Source of the DNA: Celerinatantimonas diazotrophica
GTDB taxonomy: Bacteria > Pseudomonadota > Gammaproteobacteria > Enterobacterales > Celerinatantimonadaceae
Length of the DNA: 64,000 nt
Direction: 5' to 3'
Assembly (NCBI RefSeq): GCF_004339545.1
Contig: NZ_SMGD01000011.1
Location: 434,001 to 498,000, forward strand
Part shown: piece after piece, positions 53,484-62,766 of the stretch
How positions within the stretch are numbered: position 1 is the stretch's first letter
Layout: every line of letters starts with the position of its first letter
Program-made: the position numbers and the translations under genes
The notes under the pieces: model-generated
What the model was told of the DNA's origin: nothing
The model's input: the letters and a program-made list of their open reading frames with translations, nothing else
The model's database searches: none

Positions 53484-56400
53484 ATGGATAATCAGGGCTG
53501 GATTCATTATTGGCGTAATTCACTTGCAGATGCCGATAGTGCAAAAGGTGGGTTAAAAAAACAAGATCTGGAAAAGTATGAGCGCACATCGACCGATGAA
53601 TTCAAGGGCGGTAAACTGAAGCCTAGCTCTCCAGTACTAGCCAAACTATTTCAGGATGAACCCGACCATATCACTGCCGTGCAAATTCACCTTCGTCCTG
53701 TAACCTATTATCTGAGAAAAGTTCACGCCAAAGATTACAGTGGTAATATGCCTAAAGTACTCTCGCCGATCCTGTGTTCTTTGTGGGTAAATCGCGAAGG
53801 ATTATTATTCCCACATACAACACCATTCATACCGCGTGATCTACTTGCCCCACAAGGCGAAGATACATTTACTATCGCGAACGTCGAGACTCTAGATAAA
53901 TTTCTTACTATACATGAAATTCCAGCACTGACAGCTGAAGCCATTCCTGCCGAACTCAAAGAAAAGGAAAAATATCACTCCCATCAATTGAATTGGAGGC
54001 ACTACTACGAGCTGACTCAAAACCTTTTTACCGACTACTGTGATCAACGTCGCATCGAGAAATTCTATGAAAACATTGAAAAGAGCGGCTTCGTCACTAA
54101 AAGCAATGAATGCTCAGGCGCATCAAAATATATTTTAAAGCTGTACGATAATCTGAACAATTCAAACATAGAGTTACCTTTACTAAACTGTTACGCTGCA
54201 AAAACAGTCACCAAGTACGAAGAATGTCTTGATATATCTAACACATTGAATCTTCGTTTAGGACACTCAAATCGTCATTTCCCACTCGCAAAAGCACAAT
54301 GCGATGCTTTAGCTCATACCTTAGCTATGCAAGACGGCGATATTCTTGCTGTAAATGGTCCTCCCGGCACAGGCAAAACCACTTTTGTTCTGTCTGTTGT
54401 GGCATCGCTGTGGATTGAGTCAGCACTGAAAGAAAGTCATCCCCCCATTATCATCGCCGCATCGACCAATAACCAAGCAGTCACTAATATTATTGACGCT
54501 TTTGGTAAAGACTTTGATGAAGGCAGTGACGAGCTATCAGACCGATGGCTACCTTATATCTTTAGCTATGGTGGTTATCTACCATCCGCCTATGGTGAGT
54601 CTAAAGCAGCCAAAAATTATCAAACGAGGCATTTCTATGAACACGTCGAACAGTTGGATTTTCTAGATCAAGCGCAAGCTCATTATTTAGATAACGCAAA
54701 GCTTGCATTTCCACAGCAAAACTTTGCTGATATAGAACCTATTAAGGCACATCTTCATGAGCAGTTACAGCAACAGAAAGCCCTGCTAGACGAGATTCAA
54801 GCCAATTGGAATCAATACAACCAACAATTGAAAAACATCCATTTGATTATGGGAGACACCCCAGAACAAGCACTAGCAGATCAACAACTGGCAGTTTATA
54901 ATGCTCAAGCATCGATAGATAATGCCGAAAGACATTTGACGGCCTGGCGAACCTACCTCGCTAATGAGTCCACATGGTTAAGTTTATTTAAGTGGCTCCC
55001 ACCGATTAAAAATAAGCTCGAACTTCAGCGGAAAAATTTCATTATTAGCCTTCTCAATCACGATGAAGCGCAAATTGAAAATCTGTCATCAGATCAATTC
55101 GAAGACTTCTTAAAACAAGCTTATTCAAATAGAAAAGATAATTTTGATGAGCTAAATAACCAATATCAATCCTGGCTAGAACACTACCGACAGTTTGAAC
55201 AATCACAACAGCGTTGGAAAGCTTCGATCAACAGCTTAACCCAAGGTACTCAAGAACAGACTATGACGAAACTAGCCGACATTGATTCGGTTTTGGATAT
55301 TACAGTCCGCTTTCGAATGTTCCGTTTAGCTGTCCATTACTGGGAAGCGTGCTGGTTACTCTCTTGTCGGAATTTAGGCCAACAACTAAACGACCACAAC
55401 AAAACAGGATTAAAATCGGTTCAGCCTCGCTGGAGGCGCAGAATGATGCTCACACCCTGTATTGTTTCAACATTCCATTCGTTACCCTCTCATATGAGTT
55501 ACCAATCTTACATTGGCAATAATGAATACGAAACTAACTATCTGTTTAATGAAATTGACCTTTTGATCGTAGATGAAGCAGGGCAAGTTGCCCCTGAAGT
55601 CGCCGCAGCCTCATTTGCTCTGGCAAAAAAAGCGTTAGTCATTGGCGATATTTACCAAATTCCACCAATTAGGAATATATGCTCAGCGATTGACCGAGGA
55701 AACTTAAAAGAACAAAAAATCATCGTCTCAGATGATGAATACCCCGCTATTCAAGGTTCTGGTCGAAGTGTTGTAACGGGCAGTGTGATGCACATAGCCC
55801 AAAAAACAAGCCGTTTTCATTATATGCCTAAAGCAGAACCTGGGATGTTTTTACAAGAACATAGGCGCTGCTACGATGAATTAATTTCGTACTGCAATGA
55901 TCTTTGTTATCAAGGAATTCTAATCCCGAAACGAGGAAAAGCAACGAATGCTCATCTCTACCCTCCGTTTAGTTATCTTCATATCGACGGCATCGCAGAA
56001 TCATCTGGCGGCAGCCGACAGAACAAGTTGGAAGCAGAAACAATCGCGGCATGGCTTCACACCAACAAAACAAAAATAGAAGATTACTATGGTCAACCTC
56101 TATCAAAGTGTGTGGCCATAATTACCCCATTTTCGGCTCAAGTGAACCAAATCCAAAAAGCATGCGCTGAATACAATATCAAAGCAGGCAAAGGTGGTAA
56201 TCAACTCACGGTGGGTACAGTTCACGCTTTGCAGGGAGCTGAACGAAAAATCATCATTTTTTCCCAAGTGTACACAAGACACAACGATGGTGGATTTATT
56301 GATAAGGATCCTTCAATGCTCAATGTTGCAGTCTCTCGAGCCAAAGACGCATTCTTGGTCTTTGGTGATTTAGATATCATTGAGGCCGCTCCATCATCCA

Positions 56401-57131
56401 GCCCAAGAGGGTTACTCGCGAACTGCCTCTTTTCTGACGAGAAGAATGAACTTGAGTTTAGTGTCGGTCAGCGTCCTGATTTGCTAAAAATATGTGGACA
56501 TCCCAAGCTACTCACCAATGCAAAAGAACACGATGCATTTTTATCGAAACTGCTCAAGGAAGTAAAACGAAAAATCGATATCGTCTCACCTTGGCTATTT
56601 TTGAATAAGCTGCAGTCAACAGGACTGCTAGAGTTGCTAAAAGAGGCTCTTCTCAAAGGTGTACAGATAACCATACATACTGATAGACATTTCAATACTA
56701 CTACTTCAAACCGCCTAGATACGAACAAGGTGAAAGCTTTTCAACATTGCTGTGCGACCTTGGAAGAACTGGGTATCGTTATCAATATAATTAATGGTGT
56801 ACATAGTAAGAGCATTTTTGCTGATGATAGATATATGGCTGTGGGGTCTTTTAACTGGTTTAGTGCCAGTAGAACCGGAAAATATGTCAATATCGAAACG
56901 TCTCTTATCTATGTAGGTGATTTAGAGAAAGAGATCAAAACCCAGCTCGACTTCTTAAATAGCCGGAACGGCGACACTCATGGAAAGGTTCAGAAGAGGA
57001 AGCCAACTGCTGAAAGTGGTACGCTCTTCTCGCCAAAAAACAAGCCGTACGACCATAAGTTATCAGTAGTTGGCCAAGGGGAAAAGATATCAGATTGCGA
57101 CCCTTTGGGAACTGGGAATTTCTATCTCTGA
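53484..57131 (+). CDS. UPF1-like SF1 helicase with C-terminal PLD nuclease motif (Mokosh type II-like)
   Basis: This is a large predicted phage-defence protein. Walker A GPPGTGKTT is at about residue 292. A long coiled-coil insert lies at about 400-620. The Walker B IVDEAGQVAPEVAAASFALA (about 697) and ALVIGDIYQIPPI belong to the UPF1/DNA2-like group (COG1112), as do GTVHALQGAERKIIIFSQ and the VAVSRAKDAF motif. The C-terminus has a phospholipase-D-type HxK box, HSKSIFADDRYMAVGSFNWF (about 1107). A single protein with this order matches my recollection of Mokosh type II (MkoC). AAGGAAGGGG precedes the ATG. The last 20 or so residues are read from an IS30 start, so the natural end is lost or altered. 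Confidence 0.78.
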   Translation: MDNQGWIHYWRNSLADADSAKGGLKKQDLEKYERTSTDEFKGGKLKPSSPVLAKLFQDEPDHITAVQIHLRPVTYYLRKVHAKDYSGNMPKVLSPILCSLWVNREGLLFPHTTPFIPRDLLAPQGEDTFTIANVETLDKFLTIHEIPALTAEAIPAELKEKEKYHSHQLNWRHYYELTQNLFTDYCDQRRIEKFYENIEKSGFVTKSNECSGASKYILKLYDNLNNSNIELPLLNCYAAKTVTKYEECLDISNTLNLRLGHSNRHFPLAKAQCDALAHTLAMQDGDILAVNGPPGTGKTTFVLSVVASLWIESALKESHPPIIIAASTNNQAVTNIIDAFGKDFDEGSDELSDRWLPYIFSYGGYLPSAYGESKAAKNYQTRHFYEHVEQLDFLDQAQAHYLDNAKLAFPQQNFADIEPIKAHLHEQLQQQKALLDEIQANWNQYNQQLKNIHLIMGDTPEQALADQQLAVYNAQASIDNAERHLTAWRTYLANESTWLSLFKWLPPIKNKLELQRKNFIISLLNHDEAQIENLSSDQFEDFLKQAYSNRKDNFDELNNQYQSWLEHYRQFEQSQQRWKASINSLTQGTQEQTMTKLADIDSVLDITVRFRMFRLAVHYWEACWLLSCRNLGQQLNDHNKTGLKSVQPRWRRRMMLTPCIVSTFHSLPSHMSYQSYIGNNEYETNYLFNEIDLLIVDEAGQVAPEVAAASFALAKKALVIGDIYQIPPIRNICSAIDRGNLKEQKIIVSDDEYPAIQGSGRSVVTGSVMHIAQKTSRFHYMPKAEPGMFLQEHRRCYDELISYCNDLCYQGILIPKRGKATNAHLYPPFSYLHIDGIAESSGGSRQNKLEAETIAAWLHTNKTKIEDYYGQPLSKCVAIITPFSAQVNQIQKACAEYNIKAGKGGNQLTVGTVHALQGAERKIIIFSQVYTRHNDGGFIDKDPSMLNVAVSRAKDAFLVFGDLDIIEAAPSSSPRGLLANCLFSDEKNELEFSVGQRPDLLKICGHPKLLTNAKEHDAFLSKLLKEVKRKIDIVSPWLFLNKLQSTGLLELLKEALLKGVQITIHTDRHFNTTTSNRLDTNKVKAFQHCCATLEELGIVINIINGVHSKSIFADDRYMAVGSFNWFSASRTGKYVNIETSLIYVGDLEKEIKTQLDFLNSRNGDTHGKVQKRKPTAESGTLFSPKNKPYDHKLSVVGQGEKISDCDPLGTGNFYL

Positions 57132-57513
57132 AATTGCCCAAAACATAAAGTGTCACCGAGCAAAGGTGTATCGTGAACTAAAACGAAACCGAACATGCGG
57201 CCAATATTGCCCCAAGAACGCTCACGCGTCTTCTGTTCGCAGACGTCAAGCAGCGAAAAATCGGTTCTCTCTGTTTAAGAAAGTTCCCTCAAAGTCAATA
57301 GACGCAGTGACGAGGGCGACCATTGAAATGATGATGCCCTACAAAGATTGCGTACACACCATGACCGCCGATAATGGTAGAGAGTTTGCATGTCATCAGG
57401 AAATCGTAAAAGCACTGAACGCGGAATTGTATTTTGCCTATCCGTATAGTTCTTGGGAGCGAGGTGCAAACGAAAATGCAGTTTGCTCAATCGAGGCTCA
57501 ACAATCGTCCTAA
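57070..57513 (+). pseudogene. IS30-family transposase, internally deleted and truncated
   Basis: The N-terminal helix-turn-helix piece (KGKRYQIATLWELGISISEI, HRAKVYRELKRNR) joins after about residue 70 directly to the end of the catalytic domain (VPSKSIDAVTRATIEMMMPY, HTMTADNGREFACHQE, YPYSSWERGANEN). The central DDE region and the C-terminus are missing. It overlaps the 3' end of the helicase gene in another frame, so insertion of this IS reshaped that gene's tail. Confidence 0.85.
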
Positions 57514-57569
57514 AAAGTGTTTAGCGTTCAGGCAGCCTGCTGTTATTTTTAAAGAAATGGCCGTGGTCG

Positions 57570-57845
57570 CTTAAAAATTGGCATATTGTCACCGGATGCG
57601 GTTTTTCCGGCCGCATCGGTGGTAAACAATAGCTACCATTGGCAGGTTTTATGGCTTTGTGGCAAACGGTTCTCTTTGGTGTTATCCATCGAAGTGGAAT
57701 TGGCGACAATTTGTAGCCACCGAGGCAAGACGCATAGTTTCAGCTCATCAATAAACTGCTCTGATAATAGATAAGCGCCATTGAAAAGTTTTGAAAACAC
57801 AAAGGACTGCCAAATGCCCTCCCAGAAAAGCTCAAAAATAAACAC
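57570..57845 (-). pseudogene. P2-like phage tail genes U and D, collapsed remnant
   Basis: This stretch is a shortened copy of 63174-64000 in the same orientation. Bases 57570-57648 match 63174-63255 (middle of gene D). Bases 57648-57755 match 63436-63546 (earlier part of D), joined at a short GTTTT microhomology. Bases 57763-57795 match 63967-63999 (upstream of X). A gene-U-like end is still readable on the minus strand (FQNFSMALIYY). X and most of D are deleted. Confidence 0.8.
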
Positions 57846-57994
57846 CTTTAAAACCTTATAAATTTTTTTACTCCATCATCATTTAGTGCTAAGTCACGTT
57901 TCAAAATGAGTCAAATGATGATCATAGGCAAAGTTTCCAAGACCATTACCATAAATGGAGCAATCAAGGAATTTATAACTGGCTGAGGATAATT

Positions 57995-59605
57995 TTGAAG
58001 AAGTTCACCTTTTTTAGACGGCTTTTCTTTATACAAAGTTTTCTGGCCTTCATTATTTCATCAATATTTGTGGTGGTCGTCTACCACAATATACACGCGT
58101 TGCTGGTTGAAGAAACCAGGGATTCAGCAGTTGAACAAGCCACTATTTTTGCTTCAAGCGATCATCTCAAACAGGCACTTAAAGACCATAACGTGGCAGT
58201 GATTGCAAACCTGGTGGAAAACATCAGAATGCCGTTAGGTACGGATTATGTCGTCGTCGCTGACAGTACGGGTAAGCGAATTTACAACACGGCGGGAGTT
58301 GGCATGGGCGTCACGATGCCTGCCTATCAAATCGTGAATGTACTCAAGGGAAAACCCGCCAGCTTTGTTGACTATAGTGATGAAGGGATCACCAATATTA
58401 AGTCGCGTGTTCCGGTCATGGATCATAACAAGGTGATTGGTATTGTTGCTGTAGGGATGTCCTATAAATTTGCGGTAAACCGGATCAGCAAATACATCAT
58501 TATTGTGGTGGGTATCTCCGTATTCCTGTTCGCTCTACTTGTGACTTTCAGCCATTTTTTTGTGAGCTACCTCAACCGAAAAATGTTGCAAAAAAGTCCA
58601 ACTCAAATTGAGGTCGCGTTTAATCTGTATGAATCCATGGTTAATTCCATTCTTGAAGGTGTGGTTGCTATCAACCCTTCTAACAACATTCTAGCAATGA
58701 ACTATGCTGCCGAAAAATACCTTCATCTCGTTGATCTTCACGAAACGATGGTTAATCAACATATTTCTAAATATCTTTATCCAGCTGATTTTTTCCTGCA
58801 GCACAGTGAAGAGAATGTGGTTGATCAAACGCTTTGTTGTAATGGCGAACGTCTTGTCGCCAACCGGACACCATTTTATAGCAATCAAGGCAAATATCTG
58901 GGAACTGTCATTACGCTCAGACCAAAAACAGAGAAGGAAGAGCTAGAACAAGCGGTCAATGCGGCGATAGAAGATAAGAAAAACCTGAGGGCGCTCAGCC
59001 ATGAGTTTTCTAATCAGTTAGCGGTTATTTCTGGTTTGTTGGCCGTGAATAAATATGACGAAGTAAAAGCATATATTCATAATGAACACATTATCAAAAA
59101 AAATGAGGTTGTACAGATCGCCCATTCTTTCAATGTTTCTATTTTGATTGGTCTGTTAATGAGTAAGATGAGTCGGGCCAGAGAATTGGGCATCGCGCTT
59201 GAAATCAGTCCATTATCAAACGTTCAAGCAGAACGACTATCGCTGAATGATAAAGAGCTGACATGCATCATCGGCAATTTTATAGATAATGCATTCGAGT
59301 CAATCATCCGTTCTCCTGGAGCAGAAAAGATCGTATCTATATTTGCCAATAACTTGGGAGATGAGTTGATAGTTGAAGTTTCTGACAGCGGTATGGGAAT
59401 TAGTGAGGATAAAATCGAGTTGATATTCGAACGAGGCTATTCAAGTAAGAATGATGAAGAACACGGGATAGGCTTAAGTTTAGTCAAAGAAATCGTCGAT
59501 AAAAATCACGGGCATATCATTGTCGAAGAATCGGAGTATGGCGGGGCAATGTTTACATTATTTATTCCCCAGTATAAACAGGCATGTGAAAATGAATCGA
59601 ATTAA
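57995..59605 (+). CDS. CitA/DcuS-family sensor histidine kinase
   Basis: This is a membrane sensor for small carboxylates or similar compounds. A TTG start at 57995 is set by GAGGAT just upstream. The first membrane helix (FFIQSFLAFIISSIFVVVVY) precedes a periplasmic PASp domain of about 130 residues (GTDYVVVADSTGKRIYNTAG, IKSRVPVMDHNKVIGIVAVG). Then come a second helix (YIIIVVGISVFLFALLVTF), a cytoplasmic PAS domain (SILEGVVAINPSNNILAMNY), an H-box LRALSHEFSNQLAVISGLL with the phospho-His, and the ATPase boxes NFIDNAFES, DSGMGI and GIGLSLVKEIV. It overlaps the response regulator gene by 14 bases. Confidence 0.92.
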   Translation: MKKFTFFRRLFFIQSFLAFIISSIFVVVVYHNIHALLVEETRDSAVEQATIFASSDHLKQALKDHNVAVIANLVENIRMPLGTDYVVVADSTGKRIYNTAGVGMGVTMPAYQIVNVLKGKPASFVDYSDEGITNIKSRVPVMDHNKVIGIVAVGMSYKFAVNRISKYIIIVVGISVFLFALLVTFSHFFVSYLNRKMLQKSPTQIEVAFNLYESMVNSILEGVVAINPSNNILAMNYAAEKYLHLVDLHETMVNQHISKYLYPADFFLQHSEENVVDQTLCCNGERLVANRTPFYSNQGKYLGTVITLRPKTEKEELEQAVNAAIEDKKNLRALSHEFSNQLAVISGLLAVNKYDEVKAYIHNEHIIKKNEVVQIAHSFNVSILIGLLMSKMSRARELGIALEISPLSNVQAERLSLNDKELTCIIGNFIDNAFESIIRSPGAEKIVSIFANNLGDELIVEVSDSGMGISEDKIELIFERGYSSKNDEEHGIGLSLVKEIVDKNHGHIIVEESEYGGAMFTLFIPQYKQACENESN

Positions 59606-60278
59606 GGTACTAATTGTTGAGGATGTAAAAGAGATGTCAGGATTACTGTCTGAACACATCTCTAAACTATATTTCTTTGAAGTCATCGGTATCGCTTCAA
59701 CGATCGCTGATGCGCAAGTGATGCTGCATCATTTTAAGCCAAATCTCATGCTGTTAGATAACTTTCTTCCCGATGGGACGGGTTTAGACCTATTACGGAA
59801 TCTAAGGAAAAAGAACGAACAGGTTGATGTGCTCTTTGTCACGGCAGCGAACAATATCGAGACCGCTTTATGTGCAATGCGATACGGCGCATTCGATTAC
59901 ATGATCAAACCGTTTGCGATGGAACAGATCAATGACTCTTTAGAACGTTACTATAACTTCCATAAACATATCGCCTTAAGAAATGACGACAATGTAAACC
60001 AATCATTCATCAATAAGTTATATAACACACATATTTGTACAGATTCTCTGGGCCAGCACCCCAAAGGAATCGATGATATCACGCTTCAACGCGTTATATC
60101 TGTTTTTGATGATGGACAGGTGTATACCTCAGATGCTATCTGCAATAAAGCCGGTATCAGTAAAACAACGGCCAGAAGATATTTAGAATATGCGGTTGTC
60201 CGTGGCTTTTTATCTGCAAATGTTGTTCTTGGTAAAGTCGGTAGACCACAGAGGTGTTATCAAAAAGTTGTTAGATAA
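59592..60278 (+). CDS. CitB/DcuR-family response regulator
   Basis: This is the partner of the upstream kinase. The ATG at 59592 begins the receiver domain (KVLIVEDVKEMSGLL; acceptor Asp in LMLLDNFLPDGTG; conserved Thr and Lys in LFVTAANN and YMIKPF). The C-terminal helix-turn-helix DAICNKAGISKTTARRYLEY and the GKVGRPQRCYQ ending are typical of DcuR/DpiA. The upstream open frame belongs to the kinase overlap. It probably activates the hydrolase and permease genes that follow. A hairpin terminator stands between. Confidence 0.92.
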   Translation: MNRIKVLIVEDVKEMSGLLSEHISKLYFFEVIGIASTIADAQVMLHHFKPNLMLLDNFLPDGTGLDLLRNLRKKNEQVDVLFVTAANNIETALCAMRYGAFDYMIKPFAMEQINDSLERYYNFHKHIALRNDDNVNQSFINKLYNTHICTDSLGQHPKGIDDITLQRVISVFDDGQVYTSDAICNKAGISKTTARRYLEYAVVRGFLSANVVLGKVGRPQRCYQKVVR

Positions 60279-60309
60279 AAATATTTATTCACATGCATTG
60301 CTATATTAT

Positions 60310-60338
60310 AAAGTCATCTTTGATAGATGACTTTTGTG
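60310..60338 (+). terminator. Hairpin terminator after the response regulator gene
   Basis: AAAGTCATCT and AGATGACTTT form a ten-base perfect stem with a five-base loop, followed by TTGTG. It separates the regulatory pair from the catabolic pair; the remaining 140 bases to 60480 must hold the promoter of the latter. Confidence 0.7.
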
Positions 60339-60480
60339 ATCTGATGCATCAGATTTTTAATTAAAACCTTTAATACCTTAATTACCTTTTAAAAAGTAAA
60401 AATAAAGCTTTTTTTCTCATTTCAGCTGCTCTCCATTCTTTATTATAAAAAAATAATAACATTAGTCGAAAGGATAAAAG

Positions 60481-61332
60481 ATGAGCACAAATAATCTGGA
60501 AGGTATTGTCGAGCTTCATGTCCACTCTGCACCGGATATTCGGGAAAGAGCATATTCAGATCTGGAATTATCCGATGCTGCACGAAGCGTTGGGGCAAAA
60601 GCTGTTGTCATAAAATCTCATCATGGGACAACTATGAATCGAGCTTTTCTGGTCAATGAATATAACCGGAAAGTATACAACGAAAAAAAATTTACCATGT
60701 ATGGTGGGATTGTTCTCAATTATGCTGTCGGAGGATTAAATCCGGTCGCTGTTGAAACTGCATTAAAACTGGGGGCAAAAATTGTCTGGTTGCCAACCAT
60801 TCATGCCGATAATCAACTGGAAAAGCTAGGTAAATCAGGCGGTATTGTCTGTGTTAAAAATAATGAACCGGTTGAAAAACTCAAAGAAATTCTTGCATTA
60901 GTCAAAAAATATGATGTGACTTTAGCAACTGGACATTTATCGGCAGATGATATATTTGTTGTGGCCCGACACGCGAAAAATATGGGAATTAATAAAATTG
61001 TAATCAACCATCCAGAATTCTGGGTTGTTGGGTTATCGACACAGCAACAGGCAGCATTAGTCCGGGAATATGATGTCTATCTTGAGCGCTGTTATGCACA
61101 ACCCATGGGCGGTGGTAAATATAAGAGTAACCTTGAGGATAATTATAATCTGGTGAATGAACTCGGCCCGGATAACATAATTATTAATACTGATGGTGGG
61201 CAGGTTGAAAATCCTCACTGGGAAGTTGCTTTTCAGCAAAGCATTGACTACCTAGCGGATAAGGGAATATCACCAGAAGATATTTATAAAATGACAAGAA
61301 CAAATCCAGCTAAAGCTCTGGGCATTAACTAA
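60481..61332 (+). CDS. DUF6282 amidohydrolase-like metal-dependent hydrolase
   Basis: This is a predicted cytoplasmic metal hydrolase of the DUF6282 family. The opening GIVELHVHSAPDIRER supplies a H-x-H metal pair. Further candidate ligands are VVIKSHHGTTMN, WLPTIHADNQ, ATGHLSADD, VINHPEFWVV and INTDGGQVENPHW. Members are found near transporters, but no substrate is established as far as I know. AAAGGAT precedes the ATG. It lies 18 bases ahead of a MatC-like permease and behind a carboxylate-type two-component system, which suggests hydrolysis of an imported organic acid, amide or lactone. Confidence 0.8.
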   Translation: MSTNNLEGIVELHVHSAPDIRERAYSDLELSDAARSVGAKAVVIKSHHGTTMNRAFLVNEYNRKVYNEKKFTMYGGIVLNYAVGGLNPVAVETALKLGAKIVWLPTIHADNQLEKLGKSGGIVCVKNNEPVEKLKEILALVKKYDVTLATGHLSADDIFVVARHAKNMGINKIVINHPEFWVVGLSTQQQAALVREYDVYLERCYAQPMGGGKYKSNLEDNYNLVNELGPDNIIINTDGGQVENPHWEVAFQQSIDYLADKGISPEDIYKMTRTNPAKALGIN

Positions 61333-61350
61333 TAATTGGTGTTACTCATT

Positions 61351-62640
61351 ATGACAAGTTTTATAATTATAATGGCTATTGCGGCATCGATTGCGCTGGG
61401 TTACAAAACTAAGATCAATACAGGCTTCTTTGCCATGGGGTTTGCCTATTTTATTGGTTGCTTTGTTCTGGATATGTCCGCTTCGGCAGTTATTAAAACA
61501 TGGCCAATTAAAATATTTTTCATTATATTTTCTGTGTCGATTTTCTATAATTTTGCGATAAACAATGGCACGTTAGATAAATTGGCACAACACCTGTTAT
61601 ATCGAACCAGAAAGGTTCCGCAATTGCTTCCACTGGCAATTTTTATATCCGCGACCATCATTGCCGGACTTGGCGCCGGATATTACTCAGTATTGGCATT
61701 CTTTGGCCCTATCACTCTGATCCTCTGTGAGAAAACCAAGCTCAATAAACTAACTGGAATAATGGCCGTTAACTTTGGTTGTCTGGCGGGTTCCAATTTT
61801 ATGACAAGTGCCAGTGGGATTATTTTCAGTGGATTAATTGAATCGGCCGGATATGCTCAAGATGCCTTTGCCTATACCTTCACTATTTTTTCAATTTCGG
61901 TTGTGATCCCTTTGATCGTGTTAACGACCCTTACGATTACCGGGCGTCATCAGATCGATACATCTAGTTTTTCATCGGTATTACCAGAACCTTTTACTAA
62001 GCAACAAGCATACATGCTTAAGTTAATTGTTCTGATGGTCGCTACCGTGCTTTTCTTCCCGATCATGCACAAAATTTTCCCGGGTAATGAGACTATTACC
62101 TTTATGAATTCCAAAATTAATATCGCTCTAATTGCCATTGTCTTCTCGATCATAGCGCTCTTAATGCGACTCGGTGATCAAAAAGATATCATTGCCAATG
62201 TGCCATGGCCGACGATGATTATGATTTGTGGGGTTGGCATGCTCATTTCTATTGCGATTAAGGCGGGTACTATAGAACTACTGGCTAACTGGATTAGTGG
62301 AAATATACCGAACCTGTTTGTGCCAGTCGTGCTTTGTCTGGTTGGTGGTTGTATGTCGCTGTTTGCCAGTACGTTAGGGGTCGTTGCACCAGCACTATTC
62401 CCGATTATTCCTGCAATTGCACTGTCTACACAACTTAATCCTGCGATTCTGTTTACTACAATTATTATCGGTGCACAAGCGACCTGTCTTTCACCTTTCT
62501 CCTCAGGAGGGAGTCTTATCCTGAGTGCCGAAAGGGAAGAACACAAAGATGTATTGTTTAATCAGCTACTGTTTAAAGGTGCCCCTTCAATTCTGTTTAT
62601 ATCTACACTGTTCTGCATGGCGATCAGCGCTATGCTCTGA
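61351..62640 (+). CDS. MatC/SLC13-like dicarboxylate carrier permease
   Basis: This is a membrane transporter of about 12 segments. The N-terminal domain resembles the MatC dicarboxylate-carrier N-terminus (IALGYKTKINTGFFAMGFAY, IGCFVLDMSASAVIKTWPIK). Conserved SLC13/ion-transporter traits are GLGAGYYSVLAFFGPI, AVNFGCLAGSNFMTSASGII and ATCLSPFSSGGSLILSAERE near the end. The ATG at 61351 is the likely start; a TTG at 61336 is possible, and no strong ribosome site exists, so coupling to the hydrolase gene 18 bases upstream is likely. It would import the compound sensed by the kinase and acted on by the DUF6282 enzyme. Confidence 0.85.
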   Translation: MTSFIIIMAIAASIALGYKTKINTGFFAMGFAYFIGCFVLDMSASAVIKTWPIKIFFIIFSVSIFYNFAINNGTLDKLAQHLLYRTRKVPQLLPLAIFISATIIAGLGAGYYSVLAFFGPITLILCEKTKLNKLTGIMAVNFGCLAGSNFMTSASGIIFSGLIESAGYAQDAFAYTFTIFSISVVIPLIVLTTLTITGRHQIDTSSFSSVLPEPFTKQQAYMLKLIVLMVATVLFFPIMHKIFPGNETITFMNSKINIALIAIVFSIIALLMRLGDQKDIIANVPWPTMIMICGVGMLISIAIKAGTIELLANWISGNIPNLFVPVVLCLVGGCMSLFASTLGVVAPALFPIIPAIALSTQLNPAILFTTIIIGAQATCLSPFSSGGSLILSAEREEHKDVLFNQLLFKGAPSILFISTLFCMAISAML

Positions 62641-62766
62641 TTCACCTAATCGATGAGATGAAATTGCCCTGATGGTTTGACCGTCAGGGCGCGTCGGTTC
62701 AAAGTGTAAATATGAGTACTAGTCGCTAAAATCAAATTCAACATAAGTACTAAAAACCATCGTGTT
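62641..62766 (+). other. Gap between the permease gene and phage gene D, with a hairpin
   Basis: A stem CCCTGATGG / CCGTCAGGG (about 62672-62693) without a T-run may end the permease transcript. In P2 the regulator gene ogr would follow gene D here; no such gene is present. Confidence 0.4.

Noticed and set aside
53304-53507. Minus-strand frame of 67 codons after attR
   Set aside because: The last residues (SSEEWAKVNGYKLVSHD) look protein-like, but there is no ribosome site and the start lies inside the helicase gene; at most the end of a lost gene.
57633-57845. Minus-strand frame of 70 codons read as a small gene
   Set aside because: It is a fusion of out-of-frame tail gene U and in-frame gene D fragments created by deletions; better described as phage debris.
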